Positions 33,496-42,493 are shown, numbered from the stretch's first letter. The stretch is 52,274 nucleotides of DNA from a miscellaneous Crenarchaeota group-6 archaeon AD8-1 (GCA_001273385.1 LFWW01000004.1:1-52274), one strand, 5' to 3'. Made by a program: numbers and translations. The notes: generated by a model not told the origin, from the letters alone.

Positions 33496-33784
33496 GGTGA
33501 AAAGATAAAACAAACATCATCTTTCGCAAAATCGTACAAATATCCTGTATCCTCTCTTTTTTTCCTTTATCACAATAAATAGGTATAGGCTCATCAGTTC
33601 CATTATCGTAATACACGAAAACTTTAGAAAAATTCTCATTAATTTGTCTTGATTCAAAACTCATGTTTAACAACCTAGCAGTTTTTCTTGTTGCCAAATT
33701 AATAGCTTTTAATTTCTTATTCTGTGATTCTTTATTAGAAGAGTAAACCATTAGTTTTCCAAAATTAGTTTTGAGCAAACTCAT
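33449..33784 (-). CDS. conserved-looking protein of unknown function
   Basis: A 111-residue protein with a basic N-terminal half and a conserved-looking C-terminal half (KVFVYYDNGTDEPIPIYCDK followed by MMFVLSFHPKH). The pattern of hydrophobic strands suggests a small alpha/beta fold. No membrane segment and no family I can name. ATG start at 33784. The coding ends overlap head-on with the arcadin-like gene by 47 bases, so either the last 15 residues of one are spare or the overlap is real. Confidence 0.55.
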   Translation of the reverse strand: MSLLKTNFGKLMVYSSNKESQNKKLKAINLATRKTARLLNMSFESRQINENFSKVFVYYDNGTDEPIPIYCDKGKKERIQDICTILRKMMFVLSFHPKHFSLKYILDLHQK

Positions 33785-33926
33785 AACCTAATTCTTATTC
33801 TGGAAAAAATTATTTTTAAAAACGCTGTTGCTACGAATTCTTCATACTGTAGAGAGCTATGTGAAAGTAAAAGTTGTGAAATAAAAAATTATGAAAAAAT
33901 AATTAATGATTTTTTATTTTTTTTAG

Positions 33927-34313
33927 TTATTTTTTAGATACTCTGAAATGTGAATCTCTTCCGGCGCTTATGTATTCCCCTCCAAGTTCTCTTGTAATAG
34001 AGGCAATCTTTGCAAAGTTCTCGGATCCAAGAAATTGCTTTGGTTTAATAATAACATATTGCGCTTCCTCTTTAAAATCAAGGAGTTTCTCTAAATCTTT
34101 AGGAAAATTCTTTTTGATATTACTTATCGACTTATTGCTATCAACTGGTGCAATTTTAGATGTCAATGGTGAAGTTCGACTAACATTTACCCCTAAAACT
34201 ATTTTAATTGATTTTGATAATCCTTGAACTTCTTCTGAGATGCTATTTAAAACTGTGAGAATTTCATCCACTCTCATGGCTAATTTCTCTAACTTCTCCT
34301 TTTCACTAGTCAC
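33927..34313 (-). CDS. coiled-coil archaeal protein of unknown function
   Basis: A 128-residue protein. Residues 4-38 are a coiled coil (heptads with EKLEKLAMRVDEILTVLNSI), then a Ser/Pro-rich linker, then a compact C-terminal domain (QYVIIKPKQFLGSENFAKIA and LGGEYISAGRDSHFRV). The C-terminal domain looks conserved and may bind nucleic acid, since the GGEYISAGRDSHFRV end is basic and glycine-rich. Function unknown. ATG start at 34313. Confidence 0.6.
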   Translation of the reverse strand: MTSEKEKLEKLAMRVDEILTVLNSISEEVQGLSKSIKIVLGVNVSRTSPLTSKIAPVDSNKSISNIKKNFPKDLEKLLDFKEEAQYVIIKPKQFLGSENFAKIASITRELGGEYISAGRDSHFRVSKK

Positions 34314-34399
34314 AATATTCTCCTCAAGATCTAAAATTAATTATAGACGCTTATTAATTATTTGTAACTTGTATTTTAATTAATAACTAAGGTGTCTCT

Positions 34400-35452
34400 T
34401 TGGAAGAATATCAATTTTTTGAGGTGGATGGTAGCCAAAAGAGTGGAAGTGGAACAATTCTTAGATTGTCTGTCGCGCTATCTGCTATTACAAAAAAACC
34501 ACTTCACATTTATAATATTAGAAATAACAGACCAAAACCAGGTTTAAAGCCGCAACATTTAGAGGCTGTAAAAACTGCTGGAAAATTATGCAGAGCAAAA
34601 ATTCATGGTGCCAAAATGAATTCAAAAGAACTTTGGTTCATACCTTATAAGAATATAGGCGGCAATTTCACTTCTAGTATAGGAACGGCTGGCAGTATTT
34701 CAGCTCTTATTCTAACGGTATTACCAATATGTGTGTTTGCAGATAATCCAGTGAGATTATGTATTACAAAAGGTGGAACTGATGTATCAAATTCTCCAAC
34801 AATAAATTATATGAAGTTTATTCTTCTAAATATTTTAAAAAAGATGGGAATTCAAGCTTCAATAAAAATTAACCGCTATGGTTATTACCCAAAAGGAATG
34901 GGAGAAGTTATCCTTAAAGTCAATCCTTCAGTTTATTTAAAGCCAATTATTCTTGATCAATTTGGTAAGGTATGTTCTGTTAATGGAATTTCAGTTTCTA
35001 CTTTTTTGTCAAATAGAAAGGTTGCTGAAAGGCAAGCTATTGCCGCTAGAGATTACCTTAGCCAAAACGGATATTCTGCAAATATTAAATCAGTATATGA
35101 TACATCAAATCCAATCCAAAAAGGAAGTTCAATTGTTATTTGGGCGAAGACATCCACTGGTGTTATTGTAGGCGCGGATGCAATTGGTGCTATTGGAAAA
35201 TCCAGTGAAGAAATAGGAAAGGAAGCTGCAAAAAAACTAAATGTTAATATCAAATCTAGAGCAACAGTTGATTTGAATCTCTCAGACATGCTTGTTACTT
35301 TCATGGCTTTAACTAAGGAGAAATCAACTTTTTTCACAAGAATACTATCGGAACATTTGGAAACTAATATTTGGCTAGTGGAAAAATTACTAGATATTCG
35401 CTTTAAAGTAAAAAAAATCGATAATCTTTATCAAATAACCAAGAATGCTTAA
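34400..35452 (+). CDS. rtcA: RNA 3'-terminal phosphate cyclase
   Basis: A 350-residue enzyme that converts RNA 3'-phosphates to 2',3'-cyclic phosphates with ATP. Family marks are IRNNRPKPGLKPQHLEAV (about 39-56), SIGTAGSISALIL (about 94-106), GGTDVSNSPT (about 131-140) and YYPKGMGEVIL. The SEHLETNIWLVEKLL segment near the C-terminus holds the His that is adenylylated in the E. coli enzyme. UUG start. Ends 3 bases before trm5, and the two may form an RNA-modification/repair operon. Confidence 0.93.
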   Translation: MEEYQFFEVDGSQKSGSGTILRLSVALSAITKKPLHIYNIRNNRPKPGLKPQHLEAVKTAGKLCRAKIHGAKMNSKELWFIPYKNIGGNFTSSIGTAGSISALILTVLPICVFADNPVRLCITKGGTDVSNSPTINYMKFILLNILKKMGIQASIKINRYGYYPKGMGEVILKVNPSVYLKPIILDQFGKVCSVNGISVSTFLSNRKVAERQAIAARDYLSQNGYSANIKSVYDTSNPIQKGSSIVIWAKTSTGVIVGADAIGAIGKSSEEIGKEAAKKLNVNIKSRATVDLNLSDMLVTFMALTKEKSTFFTRILSEHLETNIWLVEKLLDIRFKVKKIDNLYQITKNA

Positions 35453-35455
35453 AAA

Positions 35456-36526
35456 ATGTTTGAAAAATCGATTAGTATTCAAGTTGATGCTAGCCAAGGA
35501 GAATTGATGATTAAAAAGCTTAGAAAACTTAGATTACTAAATAATAGGTTAAAGATTAAAAAAAATAATAATCAACTTTTAATCCCTTTGATTCATAAAC
35601 CTTCATGGGAAGAGCTTGCGACTCTCAAGGTGCCCAATTGTGATTTTCAGATATTGAATGAAACTTTTATTCCCAAAAAAAATCAGGCAAAAACTTTGGA
35701 TGAACTTTTGGAAAAAAAAATACCTGAATTCTTATTTGAAAAACTTCCCCATTCTTTAGACATTATCGGTGATATAGCAATTATTGAAATTCCTGAGGAG
35801 CTAAAAACCTATAGCAAACCCTTAGGCGAAGCTATTTTGGAATTACATAAAAATGTGAAAACAGTTCTTTCAAAATCAAGTCCGATCCAAGGCGCTTACA
35901 GATTGCGAAGTTTGAATTTTCTTTCAGGAGAAAATCGCACATACACTACACATCTGGAATATGGCTGCAAATATTTTTTGGATATTGCAAAAGTCTATTT
36001 TTCTCCAAGACTCTCTCAAGAGCATAATAGAGTCGCTTCTCTCACAATCCCTGATGAAGTGATTGTGGATCTTTTTGCTGGAGTCGGCCCTTTTTCAATT
36101 CTCATTGCCAAGAAAAATCCTACAGCAAAAATTTACTCAATTGATATAAATCCTTCAGCAATAGAATTCTTGGAAAAAAATATTAAATTAAATAGGGTGG
36201 ATGCTAATATAAAACCTTTTTTAGGAGATGCTAAATCTATAGTTAATCAACATCTTTTGTGCAAAGCAGATAGAGTAATAATGAATTTACCTGAAAAAGC
36301 TAAAGATTTTATCAAAGTTGCTTGTAAGGCAATTCGCCACAAAGGAGGCATAATTCATTATTATGAATTTATTAAACCTCCTGACACTATAAATGAAGCT
36401 AAATTTCGACTCTCAGAAAAATTTAAAGAATGTGAAAGGATTATAGATCAATTTCTTTTTGCTAAAAAAATTAAAGAAACAGCGCCTTACCAGAATCAGG
36501 TTGCCTTTGACATAAAAATTCACTAG
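35456..36526 (+). CDS. trm5: Trm5-type tRNA (guanine37-N1)-methyltransferase
   Basis: A 356-residue enzyme with the Trm5/TYW2 Rossmann core: VIVDLFAGVGPFSILIA (SAM motif, about 201-217), IYSIDINPSAIEFLEKN, and the RVIMNLPEKAKDFI catalytic region (NLPxxA). The preceding domain contains LGEAILELHKNVKTVLSKSSPIQG and YRLRSL, typical for Trm5. It makes m1G37 in tRNA, important for reading frame. ATG start 3 bases after rtcA. The tRNA-Arg in this window has G37, a candidate substrate. Confidence 0.93.
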   Translation: MFEKSISIQVDASQGELMIKKLRKLRLLNNRLKIKKNNNQLLIPLIHKPSWEELATLKVPNCDFQILNETFIPKKNQAKTLDELLEKKIPEFLFEKLPHSLDIIGDIAIIEIPEELKTYSKPLGEAILELHKNVKTVLSKSSPIQGAYRLRSLNFLSGENRTYTTHLEYGCKYFLDIAKVYFSPRLSQEHNRVASLTIPDEVIVDLFAGVGPFSILIAKKNPTAKIYSIDINPSAIEFLEKNIKLNRVDANIKPFLGDAKSIVNQHLLCKADRVIMNLPEKAKDFIKVACKAIRHKGGIIHYYEFIKPPDTINEAKFRLSEKFKECERIIDQFLFAKKIKETAPYQNQVAFDIKIH

Positions 36527-36954
36527 TTAATCCATAAAGTAATTTTTACTATCTTTTTTGGATCTTTAAGTTTTTTACGAAGATTTGCTGATAAATCGCA
36601 GGCTGCTTTATCGGCTTTTATCGCTAATGTTCTATCGTCAATGTAATCACTTTTTCTAATTACTATTTCTCTAGTATTTGAGAGGAGTAATTTGGGTGTT
36701 CCATTGGCAATTATTTTTTCAGTTAAGCCTTCAATTTCAATTATAATAGCTAATTTTGAATTATTTTTTTTTAATCTCTTTTTAAATTCATCATTTAACT
36801 CAATTAGTGATTTGCTAGAAGCCACTGCTACTATGCAATCACCCTTTTTTGATAATTCTAAATCCTTTGTAAATTCTATGGTAGTTTTATGTGATGCTAG
36901 AATATTTTTGTGGCCATGAGCGAATATTACTTCATAAAGGCTATTATTTTTCAT
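36523..36954 (-). CDS. DUF371 family protein
   Basis: A 143-residue protein matching the archaeal DUF371 family: FAHGHKNILASHKTTIEFTKD (about 10-30), KKGDCIVAVAS, GTPKLLLS and REIVIRKSDYIDDRTLAIKADKAACDL. Function unknown. Family members are often encoded near translation and RNA-modification genes, and this one overlaps the trm5 stop codon by 4 bases from the other strand. ATG start at 36954, one base after the HTH-S-layer gene. Confidence 0.85.
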   Translation of the reverse strand: MKNNSLYEVIFAHGHKNILASHKTTIEFTKDLELSKKGDCIVAVASSKSLIELNDEFKKRLKKNNSKLAIIIEIEGLTEKIIANGTPKLLLSNTREIVIRKSDYIDDRTLAIKADKAACDLSANLRKKLKDPKKIVKITLWIN

Positions 36955-36955
36955 T

Positions 36956-37918
36956 TCACTCTTTCAACTCTATAGAATCTACTTTCCCATCGCCGTCTAA
37001 ATCATATCCTTGAATTACAGTAGCGAATGTATCTTTTTTCTCCAAATTTAAAAGCGTTTTATCGTGATATTTTGTTAATGCCAAAACACATGATTTGGTA
37101 CCAACTGATTTGTTTCCTGCTATAACAATTATACGTTTGGATTTATCCCAAGGATTTATAATTTTTGCGATTACTCCAATTGCATCCGAAGTGTAAATCT
37201 GAGAAGTTATTTCAGATATTAGTCCTCCAAATAAAAATCCTTGTTTACTAGATTGCATATTAAATTTTATAGGTAAATACCTGTTGACTTCTTGAGCTAG
37301 TAGATTGGTTCCTGGACCCCCAACCAAGATTAAATTATTTTTCTTCTCTTTTTCAGCTTTTACATCCACATCAAGTTTTATAGAAAAATCTTGGGATATT
37401 TTCATAAATTGACCCAAAAAAAATGTCAGATGAGCTGCATAATGCCCATCTCTGGCACATGTTTTAAATGCACCATGAGGTATTGGACTGCCTACAACAA
37501 TTATTCCATTGAAAACATTTTTGTTATCAACAAATTCTTTGAAAAAACTTTGAACTTTATCGGTTATATTTGGATAGATAATTTCATGAGTCATTTCGTC
37601 TTTAGCAGGAAATTCTATTCCAAATGCGGATGCCTTAGCCTTGAAATATTTAGCATTTCCCCCCTTCATTTTTTCCTCTTTTTTTATAAAAATTGCTCCT
37701 GCTTTTTCCAGCTTCTTGATGTGATAGTAAACTAATTGTTCATGGATTCCAAGTTTCCGCGCGATTTGTAGTGGATATTGTTCTTTTTCTGAAATTATTG
37801 ATAAAATTTTCCAGGTTAGATTCCCTAGCATCATTCTTAGTTTTTTGGGATCTTGAACCATCTTAATGTTTCTTGTTTTGTATCCTTTTTCGTTTTTTAC
37901 TAGTAGTATTTTCTTCAT
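36956..37918 (-). CDS. winged helix fused to S-layer-like C-terminal domain
   Basis: A 320-residue protein. Residues 27-95 are an ArsR-type winged helix (LTWKILSIISEKEQYPLQIA, then HEQLVYYHIKKLEKAGAI). Residues about 170-300 resemble the C-terminal domain of archaeal S-layer proteins (ILVGGPGTNLLAQEVNRYLP, INPWDKSKRIIVIAGNKSVGTKS), and the end has a DLDGDGKVDSIE calcium-binding loop. There is no signal peptide or membrane segment, so it acts in the cytoplasm. It is likely a regulator whose sensor domain shares ancestry with surface proteins. ATG start at 37918. Confidence 0.75.
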   Translation of the reverse strand: MKKILLVKNEKGYKTRNIKMVQDPKKLRMMLGNLTWKILSIISEKEQYPLQIARKLGIHEQLVYYHIKKLEKAGAIFIKKEEKMKGGNAKYFKAKASAFGIEFPAKDEMTHEIIYPNITDKVQSFFKEFVDNKNVFNGIIVVGSPIPHGAFKTCARDGHYAAHLTFFLGQFMKISQDFSIKLDVDVKAEKEKKNNLILVGGPGTNLLAQEVNRYLPIKFNMQSSKQGFLFGGLISEITSQIYTSDAIGVIAKIINPWDKSKRIIVIAGNKSVGTKSCVLALTKYHDKTLLNLEKKDTFATVIQGYDLDGDGKVDSIELKE

Positions 37919-38140
37919 CTATTTCTCAATTAAATAACATTCTTGAACCATTAAAAATTTTATTATAGCGGATAAATATAATATTTATTGTAAATGATTA
38001 AAAACCGCAATATTTTTTTAAACGCTGGTTTGAGCACTAAAAAAAAGTTTTCACAACTATTGTTTTTCTCTTAATAATGCTTATTAGATAGAATCAATTC
38101 AATAAAAACTTAAATCTTACGATGCAAGAATGTGAATAAA

Positions 38141-39970
38141 ATGTGCGGTATTTTCGGTTGTATTTTAAAAAAAGGTTCTGCCTCTTCATTGATTCACGCT
38201 TCACTAAAAAGGCTTGAATATCGAGGATATGACTCTGTCGGAATTGCAACACTTTATAACAATCAGCTTCAAATTAAGAAAGGTCAAGGAAAAATTGATG
38301 AAGTACACCAAAGACTAAATCTTGATGATTTAAAAGGAACTATCGGGATTGGTCACACAAGATGGGCCACACATGGAGCTCCCCTAGAAATTAATTCCCA
38401 TCCACACATAGATTGCACAAACAAAATTGCAGTTGTTCATAATGGTATAATCGAAAATTTTTCTGAATTAAAATCTGAACTTGAAAATAATGGTCATAAT
38501 TTTATTTCTAAAACTGACACAGAAATAATCGCCCATCTGATAGAGGATAACATATCAAAAAATCCAAAAAAAGGTTTAGCAGATGCAGTTCTTGAAGCAG
38601 TGAAAAGATTGGAGGGTTCTTATGCCATTGCGGTTATTTCGACAATAGAACCAGATAAAATAATATGTGCAAGAAATGAAAGCCCTTTAGTCTTAGGTTA
38701 TAACGAAAAAGGTTACTATATTGCATCCGATATACCAGCATTTTTGCCAATAACAAATAAAGCTTTAGTAATAAAAAACGGAGAATTAATTAATATATCT
38801 GCTAGTGGCTATGAAATTAAAAAAATTGTTGATTCTACTCTCGTTTCAAGAGAACCAAAGATTATTGATTGGACCCCTGAAATGGCTTTAAAAAAGGGAT
38901 ATCCTCATTTCATGATTAAGGAAATTAATGAACAACCATTAACATTACGTAACACACTAAGACTACAAGATCATTATCTAGATTTAATCTCCACATTTCT
39001 TGATAGAGCTAAAGATGTTTTTTTGGTAGCCTGTGGCACATCTTATCATGCTTGTTTAGCAGCATCTTATATGTTTTCTAAACTTGCATTCTTGCCAACT
39101 TATCCAGTTTATGCTTCAGAATTTATAGAACAACATGGCAAATCTGTTAATATTGATAGTACTATTTTAGCTGTTAGTCAATCAGGTGAAACAGCTGATA
39201 CCTTATCTTCAGTAACTTGCGCACAACAAAGAGCAGCAACAATATTAGGATTAACAAACGTGATAGGTTCCACATTAACTCGTGTTTCTCGAGTATATGT
39301 TGGTCAACAGTCTGGGCCTGAGATTGGTGTAGCGGCGACTAAAACTTTTACTTCTGAACTCTCTGTTTTAGCTCAATTAGCTCTTAGATTATCTAAAAAA
39401 AGAGGAAAAGTCTCTCAAGATGAGATGGATCATTTATCTGAAAAACTAGAAACAATACCTAAAAATGTAGAAACAATAATTTCAACACAGGCCAATAAAA
39501 TAAAGAAAATAGCAAAGAAATACAAAAAAGCAAAAATTTTCTTCTTCTTAGGAAGAGGAATTAGTGCAGCAACAGCTTATGAGGGACGGCTTAAACTCAT
39601 GGAAATAGCTTATGTTCCATCCATGGCTTTTCCAGCCGGAGAAAGTAAACATGGTCCAATTAGTTTGATTGAATCCGGAATTCCAGTAGTTTTTATTTGT
39701 CCAAAAGACGGTTCACATAAGACGCTAATTAGCAATATCATGGAAATGAAAGCAAGAGGTGCTTCAATAATTTCTGTAATAGAAACAGGAGATGAAATCA
39801 TAAAAAAGTTATCTGATGATTATATCGAAGTTCCTGCCGGAATACCCGAGATACTTTCTCCAATACCTTTTGTTGTACCATTACAGCTTTTAGCATATTA
39901 TGTAGCTTTAGAAAAGGGACTAAATCCGGATACTCCCAGAAACCTCGCAAAATGTGTTACTGTGAAATGA
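38141..39970 (+). CDS. glmS: glucosamine-6-phosphate synthase (glutamine-hydrolysing)
   Basis: A 609-residue enzyme that makes glucosamine 6-phosphate from fructose 6-phosphate and glutamine, feeding UDP-GlcNAc for surface glycans. I start at the ATG at 38141 so that Cys2 (MCGIFG) is the catalytic nucleophile. A GTG at 38132 would bury it. RLEYRGYDSVG, HTRWATHGAP and NGIIENF mark the glutaminase domain. Two SIS domains follow (ACGTSYHA, SQSGETADT, and SKHGPISLIE). The C-terminal end LAKCVTVK is standard. Confidence 0.96.
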   Translation: MCGIFGCILKKGSASSLIHASLKRLEYRGYDSVGIATLYNNQLQIKKGQGKIDEVHQRLNLDDLKGTIGIGHTRWATHGAPLEINSHPHIDCTNKIAVVHNGIIENFSELKSELENNGHNFISKTDTEIIAHLIEDNISKNPKKGLADAVLEAVKRLEGSYAIAVISTIEPDKIICARNESPLVLGYNEKGYYIASDIPAFLPITNKALVIKNGELINISASGYEIKKIVDSTLVSREPKIIDWTPEMALKKGYPHFMIKEINEQPLTLRNTLRLQDHYLDLISTFLDRAKDVFLVACGTSYHACLAASYMFSKLAFLPTYPVYASEFIEQHGKSVNIDSTILAVSQSGETADTLSSVTCAQQRAATILGLTNVIGSTLTRVSRVYVGQQSGPEIGVAATKTFTSELSVLAQLALRLSKKRGKVSQDEMDHLSEKLETIPKNVETIISTQANKIKKIAKKYKKAKIFFFLGRGISAATAYEGRLKLMEIAYVPSMAFPAGESKHGPISLIESGIPVVFICPKDGSHKTLISNIMEMKARGASIISVIETGDEIIKKLSDDYIEVPAGIPEILSPIPFVVPLQLLAYYVALEKGLNPDTPRNLAKCVTVK

Positions 39971-40044
39971 TTGATGACGATCCCTTGAATTTTTTTCACA
40001 ATACGTTAAAAAGTTAGCATGGTATTAATCTTTTTGGTGTTTAA

Positions 40045-40747
40045 TTGGAACAAGATAAATGGACTGAACTGATTAATCAATTAATTAGACAAGGTGTACT
40101 GCATTCAAAAAAAGTAAAGACAGCAATGCTAGCTGTACCTCGTACAAATTTCTTGCCAGAAGATATGAAATCCTATTATGCATCAGATACTCCTCTTCCT
40201 ATTGGACATGGTCAAACATGTTCTGCGCCACATAGTTTCAGTTTATTTCTGGGCTAGGCGATACATGGTTTCAATTATGAATGAAGCCTTAGAATTAGAA
40301 ATTGGCCATAAAGTATTGGAAGTTGGATCTGGATCAGGTTGGCATTCAGCTACAATAGCCGAAATAGTTGCTCCTAGTTCCACACCTAGAAGTGAATGGG
40401 GGTGTATCTTTACTTTGGAGATAATAAAGCCTCTTGCAGAAAATTCTAGGAAAAATATAATTAATTCTGGTTATGCAGATCGTGTAAAAATCATAAATGC
40501 AGATGGTTCTCTGGGATATTCTGAGGAGTCTCCATATGACCGGATTATTGTTACAGCGGCAGCCAGAGAGGTACCTCCACCTCTTATAGATCAATTAAAA
40601 ACTAATGGAATCATGTTAATTCCCATCGGCAGTGCATCTCTTTTTCAAAATTTAATAAAAATAAAAAAAAGCCTTGATGGAAAGATAAAAAAAGAAAATT
40701 TGGGTGGAGTAGCTTTTGTTCCCTTAACTGGAAAATTAGGACAATGA
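40045..40747 (+). CDS. pcm: protein-L-isoaspartate O-methyltransferase, interrupted by a 31-base BHB intron
   Basis: Repairs isoaspartyl residues using SAM. Exon 1 (40045-40231, UUG start) encodes MEQDKWTELINQLIRQG through IGHGQTCSAP. Exon 2 (40263-40747) encodes the MVSIMNEAL helix and the SAM motif VLEVGSGSGWHSA. Unspliced, a TAG at 40255-40257 ends translation. Removing 40232-40262 joins codons into SAPHMVSIM, matching the family's SAPHM motif, and yields 223 residues, a normal length. Without splicing the gene would be a pseudogene. A one-base error cannot explain a 31-base insert. Confidence 0.9.
40232..40262 (+). other. pre-mRNA bulge-helix-bulge intron in pcm
   Basis: The RNA can fold into a 3-4-3 BHB. 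Central helix CGCC (40226-40229) pairs with GGCG (40257-40260). The 5' bulge is ACA (40230-40232), cut AC^A. The 3' bulge is ATA (40261-40263), cut AT^A. The inner helix TAG/CTA extends by TTCAG/CTGGG (with G-U pairs and one bulged base) around a 7-base loop. The outer helix is weak (TG/CA). Cuts at the usual bulge positions restore the reading frame and the SAPHM motif exactly. Confidence 0.85.
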
Positions 40748-40784
40748 TTTAAATAATTAAATAAACACATTTGACTACAAAGTA

Positions 40785-41819
40785 TTATTTGAACCATTTT
40801 TCAAGAGTCATTTTCTCTCTGGATTCCTTTGTTCCTTTTTGTAGCTTATTTAGAGCTTTTCGAACTCTGGATTCTGAAAAATCTTTTTCCAAGCAGAGAA
40901 AATCAACAATATCTTCAAAGTCAACATCTTTCCATTCTAATAGGTAGTCATCAGTTATTTCTGGATTTAAAAAAAGCTCTTGGATTTTTTTATATTCAAA
41001 TTGAATTTGGTTATTTTTTAGATGAGGCAAAACTCTTTCAAAACTACCATATTCCTTAATGAGTTTTAGGGCAGTTTTAGCTCCTAAACCTTTTACTCCA
41101 TTGGGATTATAATCCGTCCCAATTAAGATACTCAAATCAATTAATTGTTCAAAAGTTATTTTATTTTCTTCGAGTGTCTTTTTTAATTCTACCAATTCAG
41201 GATTTATGTTAATATAAATATTTTTTCGGGCGACCTTTCTTTTTCCTGAAATTGTCATATTTCTAACTAATTTAGATGCTCCAAATAGCAAGCTGTCATA
41301 ATCTTGACTAGAACAATACTCTGCATCTCCTTTTTTTACTAGATAAGCCGCTTGAGCTTCACCTTCACTTGGCGCTTGAATCCAAGGAAGCCCCATTAGA
41401 GATAATAGTTTCTTGCTATCAGAAATCATGTAATCCTTGAGGCGTGATGTTGCTTGAGCATATTTGCGCGCCTCCTCCATTTTCCCCTCTTCTAGAGCTT
41501 TTTCATATTTTGCTAAGGCTTCATCTTTTATTTTTGTTCGTCTTTCAATTTCTGTTTTTTTTAGTATTGGAGGATTTCCATCAAAAATAAAAATAGGTTT
41601 GATACCCAATTCTATCAGATTACTTGTTCTGTATAATAAGCCAGCCAAGTGGCTTGTCACTTTTCCAGAGTTATTCTTTAGTGGTGTACCATTAGGTTGA
41701 CGAATAATAGAAAGAAATTGATATAGAGCATTATATGCGTCAACAGCGATAATTTTTCCGCTTAAATTTTCTAGTTTAATTGAGGTTTTAGGAACTATTT
41801 GTTGAAGCTTTACTCCCAA
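40785..41819 (-). CDS. fen: flap endonuclease FEN1
   Basis: A 344-residue nuclease that removes 5' flaps in replication and repair. MGVKLQQIVP, IAVDAYNALYQFL (about 24-36, catalytic Asp), IFIFDGNPP (about 76-84), APSEGEAQAAYL (about 149-160), SSQDYDSLLFG and GTDYNPNGVKGLGAKTALKLI (H3TH region) hold the metal-binding carboxylates. The C-terminus MTLEKWFK is a PCNA-binding (PIP) end. ATG start. Convergent with pcm across 37 bases. Confidence 0.96.
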   Translation of the reverse strand: MGVKLQQIVPKTSIKLENLSGKIIAVDAYNALYQFLSIIRQPNGTPLKNNSGKVTSHLAGLLYRTSNLIELGIKPIFIFDGNPPILKKTEIERRTKIKDEALAKYEKALEEGKMEEARKYAQATSRLKDYMISDSKKLLSLMGLPWIQAPSEGEAQAAYLVKKGDAEYCSSQDYDSLLFGASKLVRNMTISGKRKVARKNIYININPELVELKKTLEENKITFEQLIDLSILIGTDYNPNGVKGLGAKTALKLIKEYGSFERVLPHLKNNQIQFEYKKIQELFLNPEITDDYLLEWKDVDFEDIVDFLCLEKDFSESRVRKALNKLQKGTKESREKMTLEKWFK

Positions 41820-41924
41820 AACGAGACCCTGATAAAGTATAGTTAGTTATCATTAATAATAAACTTGCGAAAAGATAAACATAGAAGATATAAGGAAGCT
41901 TTACATTAACAAACCGTCTCAGAG

Positions 41925-42119
41925 ATGAACTTGATGTCAGAAAGATCAATACTGTCATTAGTAACGTGCACAAGTTGTGGAAAACCAATTCAACCCAAAA
42001 CAGAAGCCACAAAATTCTTCTGCCCTGAATGTGGTGAAATCCAAATCAAAAGATGTGGAAGATGCAGAAAGTTTAGTCGTATTTATATCTGTCCGAAATG
42101 TGGTTTTTCAGGGCCATAA
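41925..42119 (+). CDS. archaeal Zn-ribbon (DUF1610-like) RNA-binding protein
   Basis: A 64-residue protein with four CxxC pairs: CTSCG, CPECG, CGRCRK and CPKCGFSGP. They make two zinc ribbons. Homologues are encoded next to EF-1beta in many archaea and are annotated as RNA-binding, possibly translation factors. The ATG at 41934 (MSERSI) is an equal alternative start. The stop overlaps the EF-1beta ATG in TAATG, so the pair is coupled. Confidence 0.88.
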   Translation: MNLMSERSILSLVTCTSCGKPIQPKTEATKFFCPECGEIQIKRCGRCRKFSRIYICPKCGFSGP

Positions 42120-42409
42120 TGGTGAAAATTAAAATGGGTCATATTATAGTCACATATAAAGTCTTTCCAGAAGATATAATGGATAATTTTGATGAATTGA
42201 AGAAAAAAATTGAAAAATGTTTACCAGAATCTTCTTCATTAGAAGGTTATGGTGAAGAACCAATAGCTTTTGGATTAAAGGCCCTATTGGTGCAAATAAA
42301 ATTTCCAGAAGATATAACAGGTTTAGTCGATATTTTCGAGAATCAAATTCAGAGAATCGATACTGTTAGTCAAGTTCAAACTTTAATGGTGAGAAGAACT
42401 AGTAGATAG
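42119..42409 (+). CDS. ef1b: translation elongation factor EF-1beta
   Basis: The guanine-nucleotide exchange factor for aEF-1A. A compact ferredoxin-like protein of about 96 residues: IIVTYKVFPEDI, EEPIAFGLKALLVQIKFPED and a final VSQVQTLMVRR. EPIAFGLKAL is the family signature. ATG at 42119 overlaps the zinc-ribbon stop. A second ATG at 42134 (MGHIIVTYK) fits homologue lengths equally well. Codes with the zinc ribbon for a translation-related pair. Confidence 0.92.
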   Translation: MVKIKMGHIIVTYKVFPEDIMDNFDELKKKIEKCLPESSSLEGYGEEPIAFGLKALLVQIKFPEDITGLVDIFENQIQRIDTVSQVQTLMVRRTSR

Positions 42410-42430
42410 TATTTCAATAATGGATCTAAA

Positions 42431-42440
42431 GTTTATATAG
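42431..42440 (+). promoter_or_regulatory. TATA-like element of cdc48
   Basis: GTTTATATAG lies in the 84-base gap before the Cdc48 gene. Predicted start site is about 25 bases downstream, leaving a short leader containing CGGAG at 42481-42485, a Shine-Dalgarno site for the ATG at 42494. Confidence 0.5.
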
Positions 42441-42493
42441 GAATATATCTCTGTTTCATCACGCTAAACGTGCATTAACACGGAGTGTTTTAA

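Noticed and set aside
37981-38070. A tiny reading frame (about 26 residues) before glmS
   Set aside because: Low-complexity, AT-driven and without family resemblance or a good ribosome-binding site.
40178-40747. A second methyltransferase gene starting inside pcm
   Set aside because: The reading frame from 40178 overlaps exon 1 in the wrong frame. Only the part after 40263 matches the family, as exon 2 of pcm.
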